Below are positions 10,001-18,681 of a DNA stretch of 64,000 nt, piece by piece (within the stretch, counting starts at the first letter, position 1; each line of letters starts with the position of its first letter). Position numbers and translations under genes: made by a program. Origin of the DNA: Cymbomonas tetramitiformis (lineage: Eukaryota > Chlorophyta > Pyramimonadophyceae > Pyramimonadales > Pyramimonadaceae). The notes beneath the pieces are model-generated. The model was not told where the DNA came from. It made no database searches and saw only the letters and a program-made list of their open reading frames with translations. Location: positions 1 through 64,000 of the forward strand of contig LGRX02027051.1 of the NCBI GenBank assembly GCA_001247695.2, given 5' to 3'.

Positions 10001-11577
10001 ACAGCTCAGCCCAGATCTGTCTCCTTCAGGCGCTTGAGAAGCGGCGCCAGAGGTACAGAGCAGTATCAGCTCTGCTCCTGACAGCCTTCCTTGGCATAGT
10101 CCTGACATGTCTCTACCAGAGTGTCTATGAGGAGTTCCTCGTCGAGGCTCACTTTGAGGCTGGTCACCACCTGTCACCGATCTCCGCTGTCTGCAGCCCT
10201 GTGGCTCAGACCTCGCTCTACGGCGCCATGCAGTATGTAGGCGACACAGCTTTGGAGATGTGTACCTGGTTTGGACTATTCTGTGCAACCCCTTCAGTCA
10301 TCTTCTCCCAGGACCCCATGATACATCTGTACTCTATCACCGGCTCTGACACTGATGGCATTGTCTGTGACTCCGGTGCAACCGGCAATATCACCGGGTC
10401 CAGACACAGGATCACTGACCTTGACACCAGCAGGACCATATCCTTCAGTACAGTCATGACTGGACCCGCTTCACGGACTGATGGCACTGGCACACTGAGA
10501 CTGATCGGCAGAGACATACTGACTGGTGACATTGATGAGTATAGCATTCCTGGCTGCCATTTCAAACACGGCGCCAAAACCCTCCTGTCAACTCGAGTTA
10601 TGCTCCGGGAAGGTTTCTCATCACCTGACTTCATCAGTATGACATATACCCATCTTGACTCTGGCCGGATATACTCTATCATTGATGATGGCACAGACTA
10701 TCTTTGGGCAGAGCCAGAGTCAGCAGATGTCAGCTTTCAGGCCTTCCAAGGCAATAAGAAGAAGCACAGATCAGGGGACCCATCCGACTGGATGTGGTCC
10801 AACAGTCAGTACAGTACCTGGGCTACTACTCATGGTTCCCCTACGGCTACGGCCAAGCTGGGGGAACCAGCCTTTGATGTCTCTATGTTCGGCGACTCTC
10901 TCCCAGTCGGAGAGGGCAACAATCACCCTGCTCTTCAGCACTATCACAGTCAGAACAGTATATTCTCCGTCCAGTTGACTGGTTATTACTTTTATGCTAA
11001 TCCGCCATTCACTATATCTATTCTGGACCGCCTTTTCACTAAAGGCAATGCTGACTTTCCTCTGGACCCTCATAATACTGTATATTTCTGGATAGTTCCC
11101 TATATGCCATCCCACAGGATCTGGCATAAGACCTGTACTATGGAGGTATTACACATCTGGCCTACTGGTACTACGGGGTTATTCAGCTACCTTGAGCGAC
11201 ACACCTACACCTCCACACACCCTCTCACCCCAGCTGGTTCTGACGGTGGACCTGGTCGGGTCTTCATCGATGGCACACCCTTTCCCATCTGCATCCTCTA
11301 CCGAGACCGCCACACCCCGATCAGGGTCAGTCCTCCCCTTGAGCTGCATGATGCTCTCGGGCATGCCTCGATGACCCGTATCCTCCGTCTCTATGACATG
11401 CCAGGGGTAGACTTGGGCAGACCACAGTGTTCCAGAGCAGCTCTTGCTTCACTTACCACCTGCTCTCAGTGGTGTGCAGTCTGTGCTACGACGGGCCTCA
11501 AACAAAAACAGCCCCGAGCAGAGACCGCCTCCGTACCAGTCAGCAGCAGCCAGCCCGGAAATGGGCCTCAGACATGA
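7021..11577 (+). CDS. Copia gag-protease-integrase N-terminal part (copy 1)
   Basis: 1518 open codons. Gag occupies the N-terminal 400 or so residues, with a Lys/Gly-rich basic stretch and a CCHC knuckle at about 382-395 (CWTCGSKGHRAADC). An acidic, then Pro/Ser-rich linker of about 600 residues follows. It includes two predicted membrane segments (near 850-875, ALFTCFLASASAEAL; near 1020-1040, LLLTAFLGIVLTCLY) and an eight-residue SGDGSGYS repeat. The protease motif CDSGATG is near 1116. The integrase zinc-binding HHCC region begins near 1443 (HDALGHASM) and ends with CSQWCAVC. The frame should continue into the integrase core, but one base is missing near 11509 compared with copy 2, which sends it to a stop at 11577. 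Gag knuckle, protease and integrase calls are firm; the membrane segments are inferred from hydrophobicity. Confidence 0.9.
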   Translation: MSSTPFATPPVLPRRLLTHPPGARKRQLKFGALNGTPTPADAPDTSDLSVCNNLAWELLRKPAEFDALLSVIKGKCVEPGESAKTWKFTSSEKNSRLLLDILVEQLDSRLTLVHPKMALMFDLQNHGLEVPKKANLLLLELLQSLCAGDALRVLRKADRLFPGDGKIALVHLVRHVVPDHEEFSAADFLFAGDRVDLRAGQDPADYIDVFQTSLDTVESDLGPGCTVTISEKARIALFLRRICPVFYKAVHDAYTEEKLDADSSLSLLTCFRETRAVHRNAGTKLKSPLTAAFYNDAGSHHGGSRGAHGRRGVSDRTPSRQYIPPRRTNPFKGFGSGYRAGVFPRKGGKTGGKGKQKSGKGKGKGKSRVVFDRQTQQFRGECWTCGSKGHRAADCPKLMSAHAFHLDPKLLAEHARTEILAAQFQTAYEESEQALESFCLLHGTPAVVGYQEDSCSDSESEESSHSASQEHGNSDESDDDGDWDGLSEAQQQEWDRLQEHAEAKFQKFCAQSEKVSLSLGRVHFGMFRTGTEQKACDPFPTPPYLLPDIPASAPVSAQHDAPLEVSQHSPQSTAAVVLACCREYHSGQTQQTPHGSALVDHAPQDRADSSVVSARLFAAQCESLSSPVHHTHTVPALTETCSLFAGMTVVQGDSEDSDMYTAPAPTEHSSPHHTHSASLLREGSRSSAVPPPASPLSAPGKSLEQVHWERVWEEDYRSPTVCHGNLLPSKSSLGARGVAPLVTPPPPGPPDLLLSDAGSAVSVSPPASEHRVHTGGTDTAPNFNSINLGGRPTEGSLSPSFLQQCPPVPAPVHESLDLTGDTHMSDTQAPPPPPRRVGRGGVSIFRCAFMSFALFTCFLASASAEALSAAAPVQGVWYGLTLCQPGGEMGGGKSSTAVSQYSQSVQSVQSVWSGDGGLSDGGLPDGGIGITPDWSATRQCSSGDGSGYSSGDGSGYSSGDGSGYSSGSDWYWQYDSGQHRHYGSPRGSDGSPPDSSAQICLLQALEKRRQRYRAVSALLLTAFLGIVLTCLYQSVYEEFLVEAHFEAGHHLSPISAVCSPVAQTSLYGAMQYVGDTALEMCTWFGLFCATPSVIFSQDPMIHLYSITGSDTDGIVCDSGATGNITGSRHRITDLDTSRTISFSTVMTGPASRTDGTGTLRLIGRDILTGDIDEYSIPGCHFKHGAKTLLSTRVMLREGFSSPDFISMTYTHLDSGRIYSIIDDGTDYLWAEPESADVSFQAFQGNKKKHRSGDPSDWMWSNSQYSTWATTHGSPTATAKLGEPAFDVSMFGDSLPVGEGNNHPALQHYHSQNSIFSVQLTGYYFYANPPFTISILDRLFTKGNADFPLDPHNTVYFWIVPYMPSHRIWHKTCTMEVLHIWPTGTTGLFSYLERHTYTSTHPLTPAGSDGGPGRVFIDGTPFPICILYRDRHTPIRVSPPLELHDALGHASMTRILRLYDMPGVDLGRPQCSRAALASLTTCSQWCAVCATTGLKQKQPRAETASVPVSSSQPGNGPQT
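9841..9912 (+). repeat. 24-bp tandem repeat, three units (copia copy 1)
   Basis: Three copies of a 24-bp unit encoding SSGDGSGY. Copy 2 of the element has two units at the corresponding place, so the array changes length between otherwise near-identical elements, as expected from slippage during replication or reverse transcription. Confidence 0.9.
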
Positions 11578-12995
11578 CAGGCCCCATCTCACCCAGTGGC
11601 TACAATGGGCACAGATACCGTATCCACTTCATTGACATCTCCACCAGATACCTATTTGTGTTCACCGTTGCCTCTAAGGCAGACTACTATGTGTGTCTCC
11701 TGAGATTCATTGCCTATACCAGATCCCTCTCCTACGGCATTGATGAGCTATTCCTGTCCACCTCTACAGTCTCAGACACTGAGATGGTGCTGAGGACTGA
11801 TTGTGCACCTGAGATGGCAGATGCCAAATGCCGGGCAGCTTACCAGCAGCATGGCATTGTCCACCAGACCTCTTCTCCCACAGTCCATACGGACAATCCT
11901 TATGCGGAGAATGTCACTGGCATCCTGTCCCGTATGATCCGATCCATCCTCACAGCTTCTGGACTCGACCTCAGCTACTGGCCGCTTGCGGCTAAGCATG
12001 GTGCCTTGTTGTGGTCCATTACACCACACAAGGAAGTGGTGACTACCCCTATCCACACTATGACAGGTCATCACTTTCAGTACCGTCGTCTCCGTGCATT
12101 TGGTGCACACTGCTATGTGGTTATGGACAGTCAGCAGAGGAACAGCAGACAGCCAGGCATCTCATCAAAACTTCAGAACAGATCATGGGCAGGCCGCATG
12201 GTTGGTATCTCTATGGGCTCTAATGCCTACAAGATCCTAGACACCTCCGACGGCACAGTACATCTTGTGGGCAAGCCACACTGGATACCTACCTATGAGC
12301 ACCTGAGCAGATCCATGTCAGCATTCCCAGACACTATGGCAGCTGACAGAGAGGCTGATGCTACCTTTATTAGGCCATCTCCCTTCTCAGAGACACTCGA
12401 CTGTACCTATGCCCAGATCATTGAGATCAGCTCATACTACTGCACTTCCGACCGACAGTCTTACGGCTGTGTGCTTCTCTCTGTTCCGTCGAGGGACAAT
12501 ACCTGGACTGACGTGGTTCATTATGTCAAGTCCACACCCGACGGTACACACTACAGACACCTGCTGGTGTATGTCGCACACTATAGGAAGACCGTCTCGG
12601 TCAATGAGCACTATCCGATCTGGACAGCTGTCAGAGCCCGAGAGAGCCGCAGACATCCTTCATATGGCGCTATCATCATCTCTACCGACAGAGGCAGCAG
12701 CACACCTTATGGTGTAATATTTGAGCCTACTCCAGAGTCTACCTATGGTTGGCATATGGACCTTCCGGCTACCCTCGTCAGCTTTCCGTCCACTCATGCC
12801 GCCGCCTTCCTTCCCTTCTCCGATGATCCCAGCAGAGATGTCCGCCCCGAGTACATTCCACAGCAGTACACCTCAGCCGACAGCTTCATCAGATCAGGAC
12901 CCAGAGAGTTGGTGGTGCACATGTTCAATATTTCTGCACCCCAGCTCAAACCAGTCCACGGTGTCAAGCAGGCACTTTCCACCCCAGAAGCAGTT
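11511..12995 (+). pseudogene. Copia integrase core and linker, displaced frame (copy 1)
   Basis: This is the segment of pol between the two indels of copy 1. It encodes the integrase catalytic core: the first Asp in ASDMTGPISP, the second in LRTDCAPEM, and Glu in the PYAENVTG block that replaces the usual NG..ER. An unusually long linker with little similarity to known domains follows. Copy 2 has the same region fused in frame with its neighbours at 35.8-37.3 kb. The open frame can be read from 11427, but residues before about 11511 are out of the pol frame. Confidence 0.85.
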
Positions 12996-13015
12996 CTAAT
13001 CAGTGGCAGGAGGCT

Positions 13016-14854
13016 ATGGATGCCGAAGTGGCTGGTCTGGCCGCCGACAATAAAATGGTCCCGGGACACCTTCCCTCGGGTACCAAAGGCCTGACCACTC
13101 TCTTTGTGTTCTCCAGACCCTTCAAACCAGACCCCTCAGCACCATCCGGCACACGGCAGATCTTCAAAACCAGACTGTGTGCCAATGGTAAACAGACATA
13201 CGGCTACCTTCCGTGGGAGACCACCTGTACCACGCCTCAGCTTTATGCCTTCAGACTGGCCTTCATCTTCGGCAGCATCTTCAGTCTGAAGATGAGTCAC
13301 TTCGATGTCTCCCAGGCCTTTATGAATGCTAAGCTGGATGTTCCAGTATGGGTATCATTTCCGGCTGGTTACACCTATCAGGGGTTCGGTGGTGCTTTAC
13401 TGCACTATGCACTGTATGGCCTTAAGGTGGCTGGTGCTTCCTGGCAGAGACTGGTTAAGGTTTTCATGCTCAGCTTTATGTTCGGCGAGGTGACATTCAG
13501 GCAGTCCTCTCATGATGACTGCATATATTTCATCTACACTGATTTGGTTAAGGCCATGTGTGTTGTCTATGTGGATGACTTCATTCTGGTCGCCAGTACA
13601 GAGCTTGAGGATGCCTTCTGGGCAGCTTTCAGAGCCAGGTTTCTGGCTAAGCATCTCGGAGAGGTCACATCGGTTCTCCAGATGCGGGTCAGGCAGGATC
13701 AGGCTGGTATCTACCTTTGCCAGTCCAGACAGATCAAGGACTTAATGGCCAACAACAACATCACAGCTCATTCCTTCAGAACACCTATGGACCCGAAGCT
13801 CATCATCAAGAAACCAGCAGATCCAGACCTATCCCTTGTCCCCAGTTACAGATCCATCCTCGGCTCACTGCTATGGCTGGCCCGTGGCTCACGACCTGAC
13901 TGCTACTATCCCGTAATCTATCTGGCTCAGTTTGTATCATGCCCTTCTGAGGAGTCTATGAAGGCTCTGATCAGAATTGCGCAGTACATGGACAGCACGG
14001 CTCATTACTCTCTGGCATTTTACTACCCCGAGACTCCGGTCAAGGTCATCACCATGTTCTGTTATTCAGATGCTGACCTGGCTAGGGACTTAGAGAATGA
14101 TGCCCGGTCCTATTCTGGCTCCGTGATATTTCTGGCTGGTATGATACTGCAGTGGCATTCAGGGAGGCAGACCATCACTGAGGTCTCCTCCACAGGGTCA
14201 GAGTATGTTGCAGCCAGTACAGCAGCACAGCGGTTGGTATCACTGATGTTCATGCTCACTGAGATATTTGGTTCTATTACTCACCGTATTGATTCCCAGC
14301 AGCCCCTTGATTCCGATCTTGACCATGCTATTCAGTACCTTGACAGAGCAGCCACAGATATTCACTTTGACATGCCTTCCCTTCAGACTACCTCAGTGCT
14401 CAGGCGTCTGCTTGACAAACAAAACAAGCCAGCAGACGGTCTGACCTCAGTCCGCCCAAACTCTCCTACAATTCCTGATGAACTCAGTACAGATGAAATC
14501 ACCCCCCTCAAATTCCAGAACAACAGGAACAGAGAATATATCAGTACAGCCTCAGCTCAGCCCCGCCTGGAGTTACCTATTCCTCTACTGCTGGATAATG
14601 ATGCATGCAGATCTATTGTCGAGCATCACCTCCTCTCCGAGAAGGTGAAGCATGTGATTATCAGATTTCATGTCCTCCGAGACTTTGTCAGATTGAACTG
14701 GATTCGGTGTGCCAGAGTCCCATCACCTCGGAACCTGGCAGACCCTTACACCAAACCAGTTCCTCCAGTCAAGGACATGCAGCCATACTTCATTCAGATG
14801 TTCCAGCAATATATGGCCATGGGTAAGGCTCAGGCTGCAGTTATTCAGAAATGA
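13016..14854 (+). CDS. Copia RT and RNase H (copy 1)
   Basis: 612 open codons after the 5-bp insertion near 12996-13000. RT shows FKTRLCANGKQTYGYLPWET, the SHFDVSQAFMNAKLDVPV block and the active site VVYVDDFILVAS near 13560-13590. The ILGSLLWLARGSRPD block marks the RT-RNase H junction. RNase H has SDADLARDLENDARSYSG, SSTGSEYVAAS and a C-terminal NLADPYTKPV. The start is that of the open frame; the protein would normally be the C-terminal part of the Gag-Pol polyprotein. Unlike copy 2, the RNase H here is undeleted. Confidence 0.9.
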   Translation: MDAEVAGLAADNKMVPGHLPSGTKGLTTLFVFSRPFKPDPSAPSGTRQIFKTRLCANGKQTYGYLPWETTCTTPQLYAFRLAFIFGSIFSLKMSHFDVSQAFMNAKLDVPVWVSFPAGYTYQGFGGALLHYALYGLKVAGASWQRLVKVFMLSFMFGEVTFRQSSHDDCIYFIYTDLVKAMCVVYVDDFILVASTELEDAFWAAFRARFLAKHLGEVTSVLQMRVRQDQAGIYLCQSRQIKDLMANNNITAHSFRTPMDPKLIIKKPADPDLSLVPSYRSILGSLLWLARGSRPDCYYPVIYLAQFVSCPSEESMKALIRIAQYMDSTAHYSLAFYYPETPVKVITMFCYSDADLARDLENDARSYSGSVIFLAGMILQWHSGRQTITEVSSTGSEYVAASTAAQRLVSLMFMLTEIFGSITHRIDSQQPLDSDLDHAIQYLDRAATDIHFDMPSLQTTSVLRRLLDKQNKPADGLTSVRPNSPTIPDELSTDEITPLKFQNNRNREYISTASAQPRLELPIPLLLDNDACRSIVEHHLLSEKVKHVIIRFHVLRDFVRLNWIRCARVPSPRNLADPYTKPVPPVKDMQPYFIQMFQQYMAMGKAQAAVIQK

Positions 14855-15554
14855 TTTACTGGTATTCAGAAAGCAGCAGCATGATCTGACTGTGAGTACC
14901 TTGCTTTCCTGTTTTCCTGTTTTGGGTTGTTTGTGTAGCTGACTGTGCTTTGCAGGTACTGGCCTATATTCAAAAGTTACTTATGGCTGGTTACTTTATG
15001 TTAGTTACTGTTTTCCTTAGAAATGAATCACTGTATTAGATAGAAAATGATGTTGCACTCATTGATAGATTTGTGTATATGGACATTGTTATTCCGAGCT
15101 CACTCTATGGTATTAGCCACACTGCATTAGTCATGGTATCCTTACAGTGTCTGTTCCGACCGTGAGAGCCACTGCTGCTGTCAGTCATGATCTCTCTCTT
15201 CATTCTCCCTCTGCAGTAAGTCTTTCCGGTGACGGGCGGATTTGGACCTGCTTCGGCACTCCTTATCCTACCCCTGACGAAGCACCCCGGATAGCTTGCA
15301 GCCACGGTGTGTGGACCTCCAGAGACATGACACATCACTATCCCCCGACAGCAGGGTGGCACCAGGGACAGATTACTGCCCGTGTCAGGACGTTGGGTCT
15401 ACGGACCAGCTTTTCGGGGTTTTCAGCCCTGACACGGTGTGACTGCAGTTCCACCATTTCCATCATCTTTCTGGATTTTGGTTCTGGCACTGGATTAGTG
15501 GCATGTATCTTGGTTTGATTGGTTATTGGTCTGACCACCTCACTCGAGGTGGTG
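14855..15554 (+). other. 3' region of copia copy 1 between pol and LTR
   Basis: About 700 bp that includes a 123-codon ORF (separate entry) and, directly before the LTR, the perfect inverted repeat ACCACCTC-ACTC-GAGGTGGT (15534-15553). The purine-rich arm GAGGTGGTG abuts the LTR and is the best polypurine-tract candidate for plus-strand priming. Confidence 0.7.
15147..15518 (+). CDS. Small 3' ORF of copia element (copy 1), function unknown
   Basis: A 123-codon frame between pol and the 3' LTR, where some LTR elements carry an accessory or envelope-like gene. No family recognised. The middle is Cys-poor and polar; the last 25 or so residues are hydrophobic (ISIIFLDFGSGTGLVACILV), consistent with a C-terminal membrane segment. 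The same frame is open in copy 2 with three codon differences by eye: one synonymous, two amino-acid changing (H to Y, F to L). That gives no clear sign of selection, so coding status is uncertain. Confidence 0.4.
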   Translation: MSVPTVRATAAVSHDLSLHSPSAVSLSGDGRIWTCFGTPYPTPDEAPRIACSHGVWTSRDMTHHYPPTAGWHQGQITARVRTLGLRTSFSGFSALTRCDCSSTISIIFLDFGSGTGLVACILV

Positions 15555-15888
15555 TGCTGGAGTTGACATTCAGTCCGAGCTCAGTCATCAGAGTTGTCAT
15601 CACCGACCCGTCATGACCGCTGTCATCACCGACTCGACCTGACCGCTGTCATCACCGATACGGCTCGACACCTCTGACTACCTCACTGACCTGATTGTCA
15701 TCTCCTCTGATCGAGTTCGGTTGTCACATGAGACAGAGCACACACTAGCTCATTTCGCATCACACTCAGCATACTAGAACTATATATATTATATCTTCTG
15801 TATGTTGAGAGAGATTCTGAGTGCGAAACCCTGAGCGTTGCAGTGCTTCCTGTTTGACCTGTCTGTTTACTGACTGGGTCTTCTCGCA
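15555..15888 (+). repeat. 3' LTR of copia copy 1
   Basis: 334 bp, TG...CA, matching the 5' LTR at 6249-6582 throughout as far as I can read. Followed directly by the second copy of the CACCT target duplication. Confidence 0.95.
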
Positions 15889-15893
15889 CACCT

Positions 15894-16053
15894 TGGTGTA
15901 GTTTTTCGGAGGCTTCCTCATGTTTGCAATAACCAAGTGAACAGATGGGTGGGGGGGAAATAATACAAACGGTGATACTAGACGCATGTGCGTGTGATAT
16001 ATAATCTATTCCCCAAAAATGGACAGAATTTCTATTCCCCGATTAGCACTGTT
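15894..16053. other. Short spacer between copia copy 1 and hAT remnant
   Basis: About 160 bp with no gene. It includes a G run (GGGTGGGGGGG) and two ATTCCCC/ATTCCTCGAT-like repeats at 16007-16065 that run into the end of the hAT coding remnant. Confidence 0.5.
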
Positions 16054-17850
16054 CTATTCCTCGATAACCATTTTTCCATATTCCTCGTACTTCGCACGGA
16101 GCACAGTGACCAAGATCTGAGCGACCTCAGGAAGCTCCTCGAACTGAACATGCTCATATTGCGGGTCTTCTTCGCCCACGATCTCTCCCATAGGAGACAG
16201 CTCACACCCGTGGACATTAGATAACTCGAAGGTGGAAGTATTCAGCATTGCCCTAGTCTCCACCAGAGCCTCGATCGTGCTCGCCACGAAGCTAGTACGG
16301 CCTCCCTGGATATAGATGTGCACGTCGTGATGCGCCTCAAGTACGCAAATACATGCCCTCATCTCTTTCCACTCAGACAGGGTGAGCTGCACTTTGTTGT
16401 CGCCATAGTGGATGTTGAAGTAGACACCTATAACAGTTCGCAGACGCCACACCTTCGCAAGCATTTTGAACGTTGAACTCCACCGCGTGTCGTTGCGGCT
16501 CTCAAGCTCATGGAAGTCGTCATACAAAGCGAGCATGCCAGCCTTAAACTTGCCAATTGCCTTGGGCGAGTGCACAAAATGTCCGACCAAACCAGCCACG
16601 AGCCCTATGAGAGTGCGCATCTTGGGGTTCTTAAGAGTACCCTCCGGGTTATTGGCACTGGGAGGACTCCCAGCAATACCACGGTGCTCCACTGCACGGC
16701 AGAATTCAAGCGATGCACAGGGCACACCTTGCAAGGAATCTCAAGCTCCTTCGCGAAAGCGTTGAGCTCTTCCCAAGCACCATCGGCGGTACCAGCGATA
16801 AAACACCTCGACCAGTTCCTCAGGGTTCAAGTCAAAGTCGGAGCACACTTGCTTGATCACCTCCGAGCATTCCTTCACTGTGTGCTGGCCAGGAAACAAG
16901 CGAACCGCCAAGCATATACGCTCGCGCTCACCAGTAACAGGATCCACGCGTAGCAGACCGAGAACGAACCATATGGCTCGCCATTAGAAGAAGTCCACAA
17001 GTCAAGCTGGCCATCCATACTTCACGTACTTCAGGTGCTCCTTGATCAGGCTGATAGCGGTTTCCTTAGCAGCTGCGTACTCCACTAAAAGGTCCTTGTC
17101 GAGAGTGGGCGTGTTGATGGGGAGACTCTGTAGCCCAACGTGAATTTAAGCCAGACATGTAGAACTTGTACCCAACACCATTACGCATCTCTGGAGGGCG
17201 AAGGTCCACAACACACATGACGATGAAGTTATGAGTGTGCAACGCTCTAGTCTCTTTGTTGAGCTTGGCAGTCGAGCAGTCCTCCAGAGTGACCCCGCTT
17301 TTTGAAGCCGGAATTCTGAACTGCCTCCTGCGCCACCTTGGCTTTAACCTCCTTGCCTACCTCGTTTTTCACGTTGCCCATCCGAACTCGCAAGGTGGTG
17401 GCTGGGTGTGCAGTCTTGAAATGCGTGATTAAGTTACCAGTGCTGGAGAAACGTGGTTCATGCTTAAGCAGGGCAGCACAAGATGTCTTGGTGACATTCT
17501 CGTCGCAAATGCACATCGCCTTCTTGCCAGATATGGGAAGAGCTGGCGCAAACGAAACCACATGCTTCCAATACCCAGAGGTTTGTCATTCTTGCCCACA
17601 CTGTCGCAAACCTGAACCTCATGCTCTTTTCCATCGCGGTCGCGACAGCGGATCGTGCTACCAACAGCCGGAAATATTGGCGCGACAACATCTTCGGAAC
17701 CAGCTGACTTCCCTTCACGGTCACCGTCCGTACTCGCTTGAATAGCACCAGAGCTCGCTCCACCGGCGCTAGCGCTACTGTCGACTCCTGAAGATGCACT
17801 GCCAGTGACCTCAACTTCGGGAACCTCTATCTCGGACGTATCCTTCGCTT
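16054..17850 (-). pseudogene. Decayed hAT-superfamily transposase with BED zinc finger
   Basis: Reading leftward, a BED-type finger is seen near 17560-17390 (CICDE, then KHEPRFSSTGNLITHFKTAHP, giving the C..C...H...H pattern). A middle part follows near 17240-16860 with GWPA, FFxWRAIW and FPGQHTVKECSEVIKQV, resembling the hAT FPG.HT block before the second catalytic Asp. A C-terminal part at 16734-16054 has HFVHSPKAIGKF and NDTRWSSTFKMLAKV, typical of the conserved W/R segment of hAT transposases. The pieces lie in different frames and are broken by stops (near 16985-17010, for example), so no functional enzyme is encoded. The last part ends early, without the usual dimerisation motif. Family assignment is by motif resemblance only. 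Confidence 0.75.
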
Positions 17851-17939
17851 TTGCAGGTGGTAGTTAGGTCATGATGATAATAAATTGCCACGCAGGGCTG
17901 AGAAGCTGAGAACGCAGAACGGGAGCTCATAGAGCAAGT

Positions 17940-18122
17940 GTGAAATTTCGGAAAAATACCCGAAATTCACAGGTAGGACCTGGCAAAATCCTCACCGTCA
18001 GGTAAAGTATGAGGCACTCTCATTTCAGAAAATCGGGCACAGGTAAAGGTACTAGCCAACCAGGTACAAGTAAAGGTACCTAGCAAAAATACCCGAGTAC
18101 TCTGCTACCTGTTCAGGGCCCT
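17940..18122. repeat. Probable hAT subterminal region with AGGTA-type repeats
   Basis: Upstream of the hAT coding remnant (in its own orientation), short motifs CAGGTA, AGGTAAAG, AAAGGTAC and GGTACC recur many times in about 150 bp and end at CAGGGCCCTG (18114-18123). hAT elements commonly start with CAG-type termini and carry short clustered subterminal repeats for transposase binding. No matching left terminus was found near 15.9-16.05 kb, so the boundary is a proposal. Confidence 0.4.
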
Positions 18123-18123
18123 G

Positions 18124-18681
18124 CTTTTTTTGGCCGATTTTCGAATTAAAAGCGATAATGTGAGCATGGCATGCACTTGTGTTCCGCTTTACCGCTCCGT
18201 CACATTTGGAGGGGCTTCGGCCGACCAGGGGGCGTTCTGGAGATCTCCTCCGGAGGACAACACTCACTCCCTGGACAGCAGACTACGGTGCACTGCAGAG
18301 TCCTTCATTCGAGATTCTCGGCACAGAATACTAAGTAAATCTTTCGATCTGAAGGCTAAAAAGCATCTTAGCACGCATGATATCCCCCCTCTGGGACAAG
18401 TAGTTACATATAGATAGTGCTAAACACCAGTACATGTGGGTTCAAAATACCGACCAAATAGGCAAAATTATTCACTGGCTGCAAGTCAATATACCAAGCC
18501 CTTGTTCCACATGACCAGACTTTTCTCAAAAGCATATGCAAATATAGCTCGAATAACAGCACGCATAGCGAAGCATACCGGCAATTGCTGTTAGGTAACT
18601 TGGTGGCAGCCACAGTTCCATTGCAAGCAAACAAAACATCCGGGGTGCAGCTTCTGAAACCATATCTATGAACACATCAAC
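18124..18681. other. Sequence downstream of the cotransporter gene
   Basis: About 560 bp between the hAT end and the cotransporter stop codon. No coding potential beyond short chance frames. It should contain the cotransporter 3' untranslated region and polyadenylation site; no unambiguous AATAAA in minus orientation was identified. Confidence 0.5.

Larger units (their letters stand above)
6249..15888 (+). mobile_element. Ty1/copia LTR retrotransposon, copy 1 (full length)
   Basis: A 9640-bp element bounded by two 334-bp LTRs that start TG and end CA, flanked by the 5-bp direct repeat CACCT (6244-6248 and 15889-15893), the target-site size expected for copia integrases. Order is LTR, leader with a putative primer-binding site just after the LTR (GGTTTGGCCCCACCACCG), gag, a long linker with hydrophobic segments, protease, integrase, RT, RNase H, a small 3' ORF, an inverted repeat and the 3' LTR. 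Integrase before RT and the YVDDF motif place it in Ty1/copia. The two LTRs look identical by eye, which suggests recent insertion, but the polyprotein carries a 1-bp deletion near 11509 and a 5-bp insertion near 12996-13000, so this copy is probably non-autonomous. Confidence 0.95.

Noticed and set aside
11427..11577. Programmed frameshift in copia pol at the 11.5-kb overlap
   Set aside because: Copy 2 has one more C at the same place and reads straight through, so the break in copy 1 is a 1-bp deletion.
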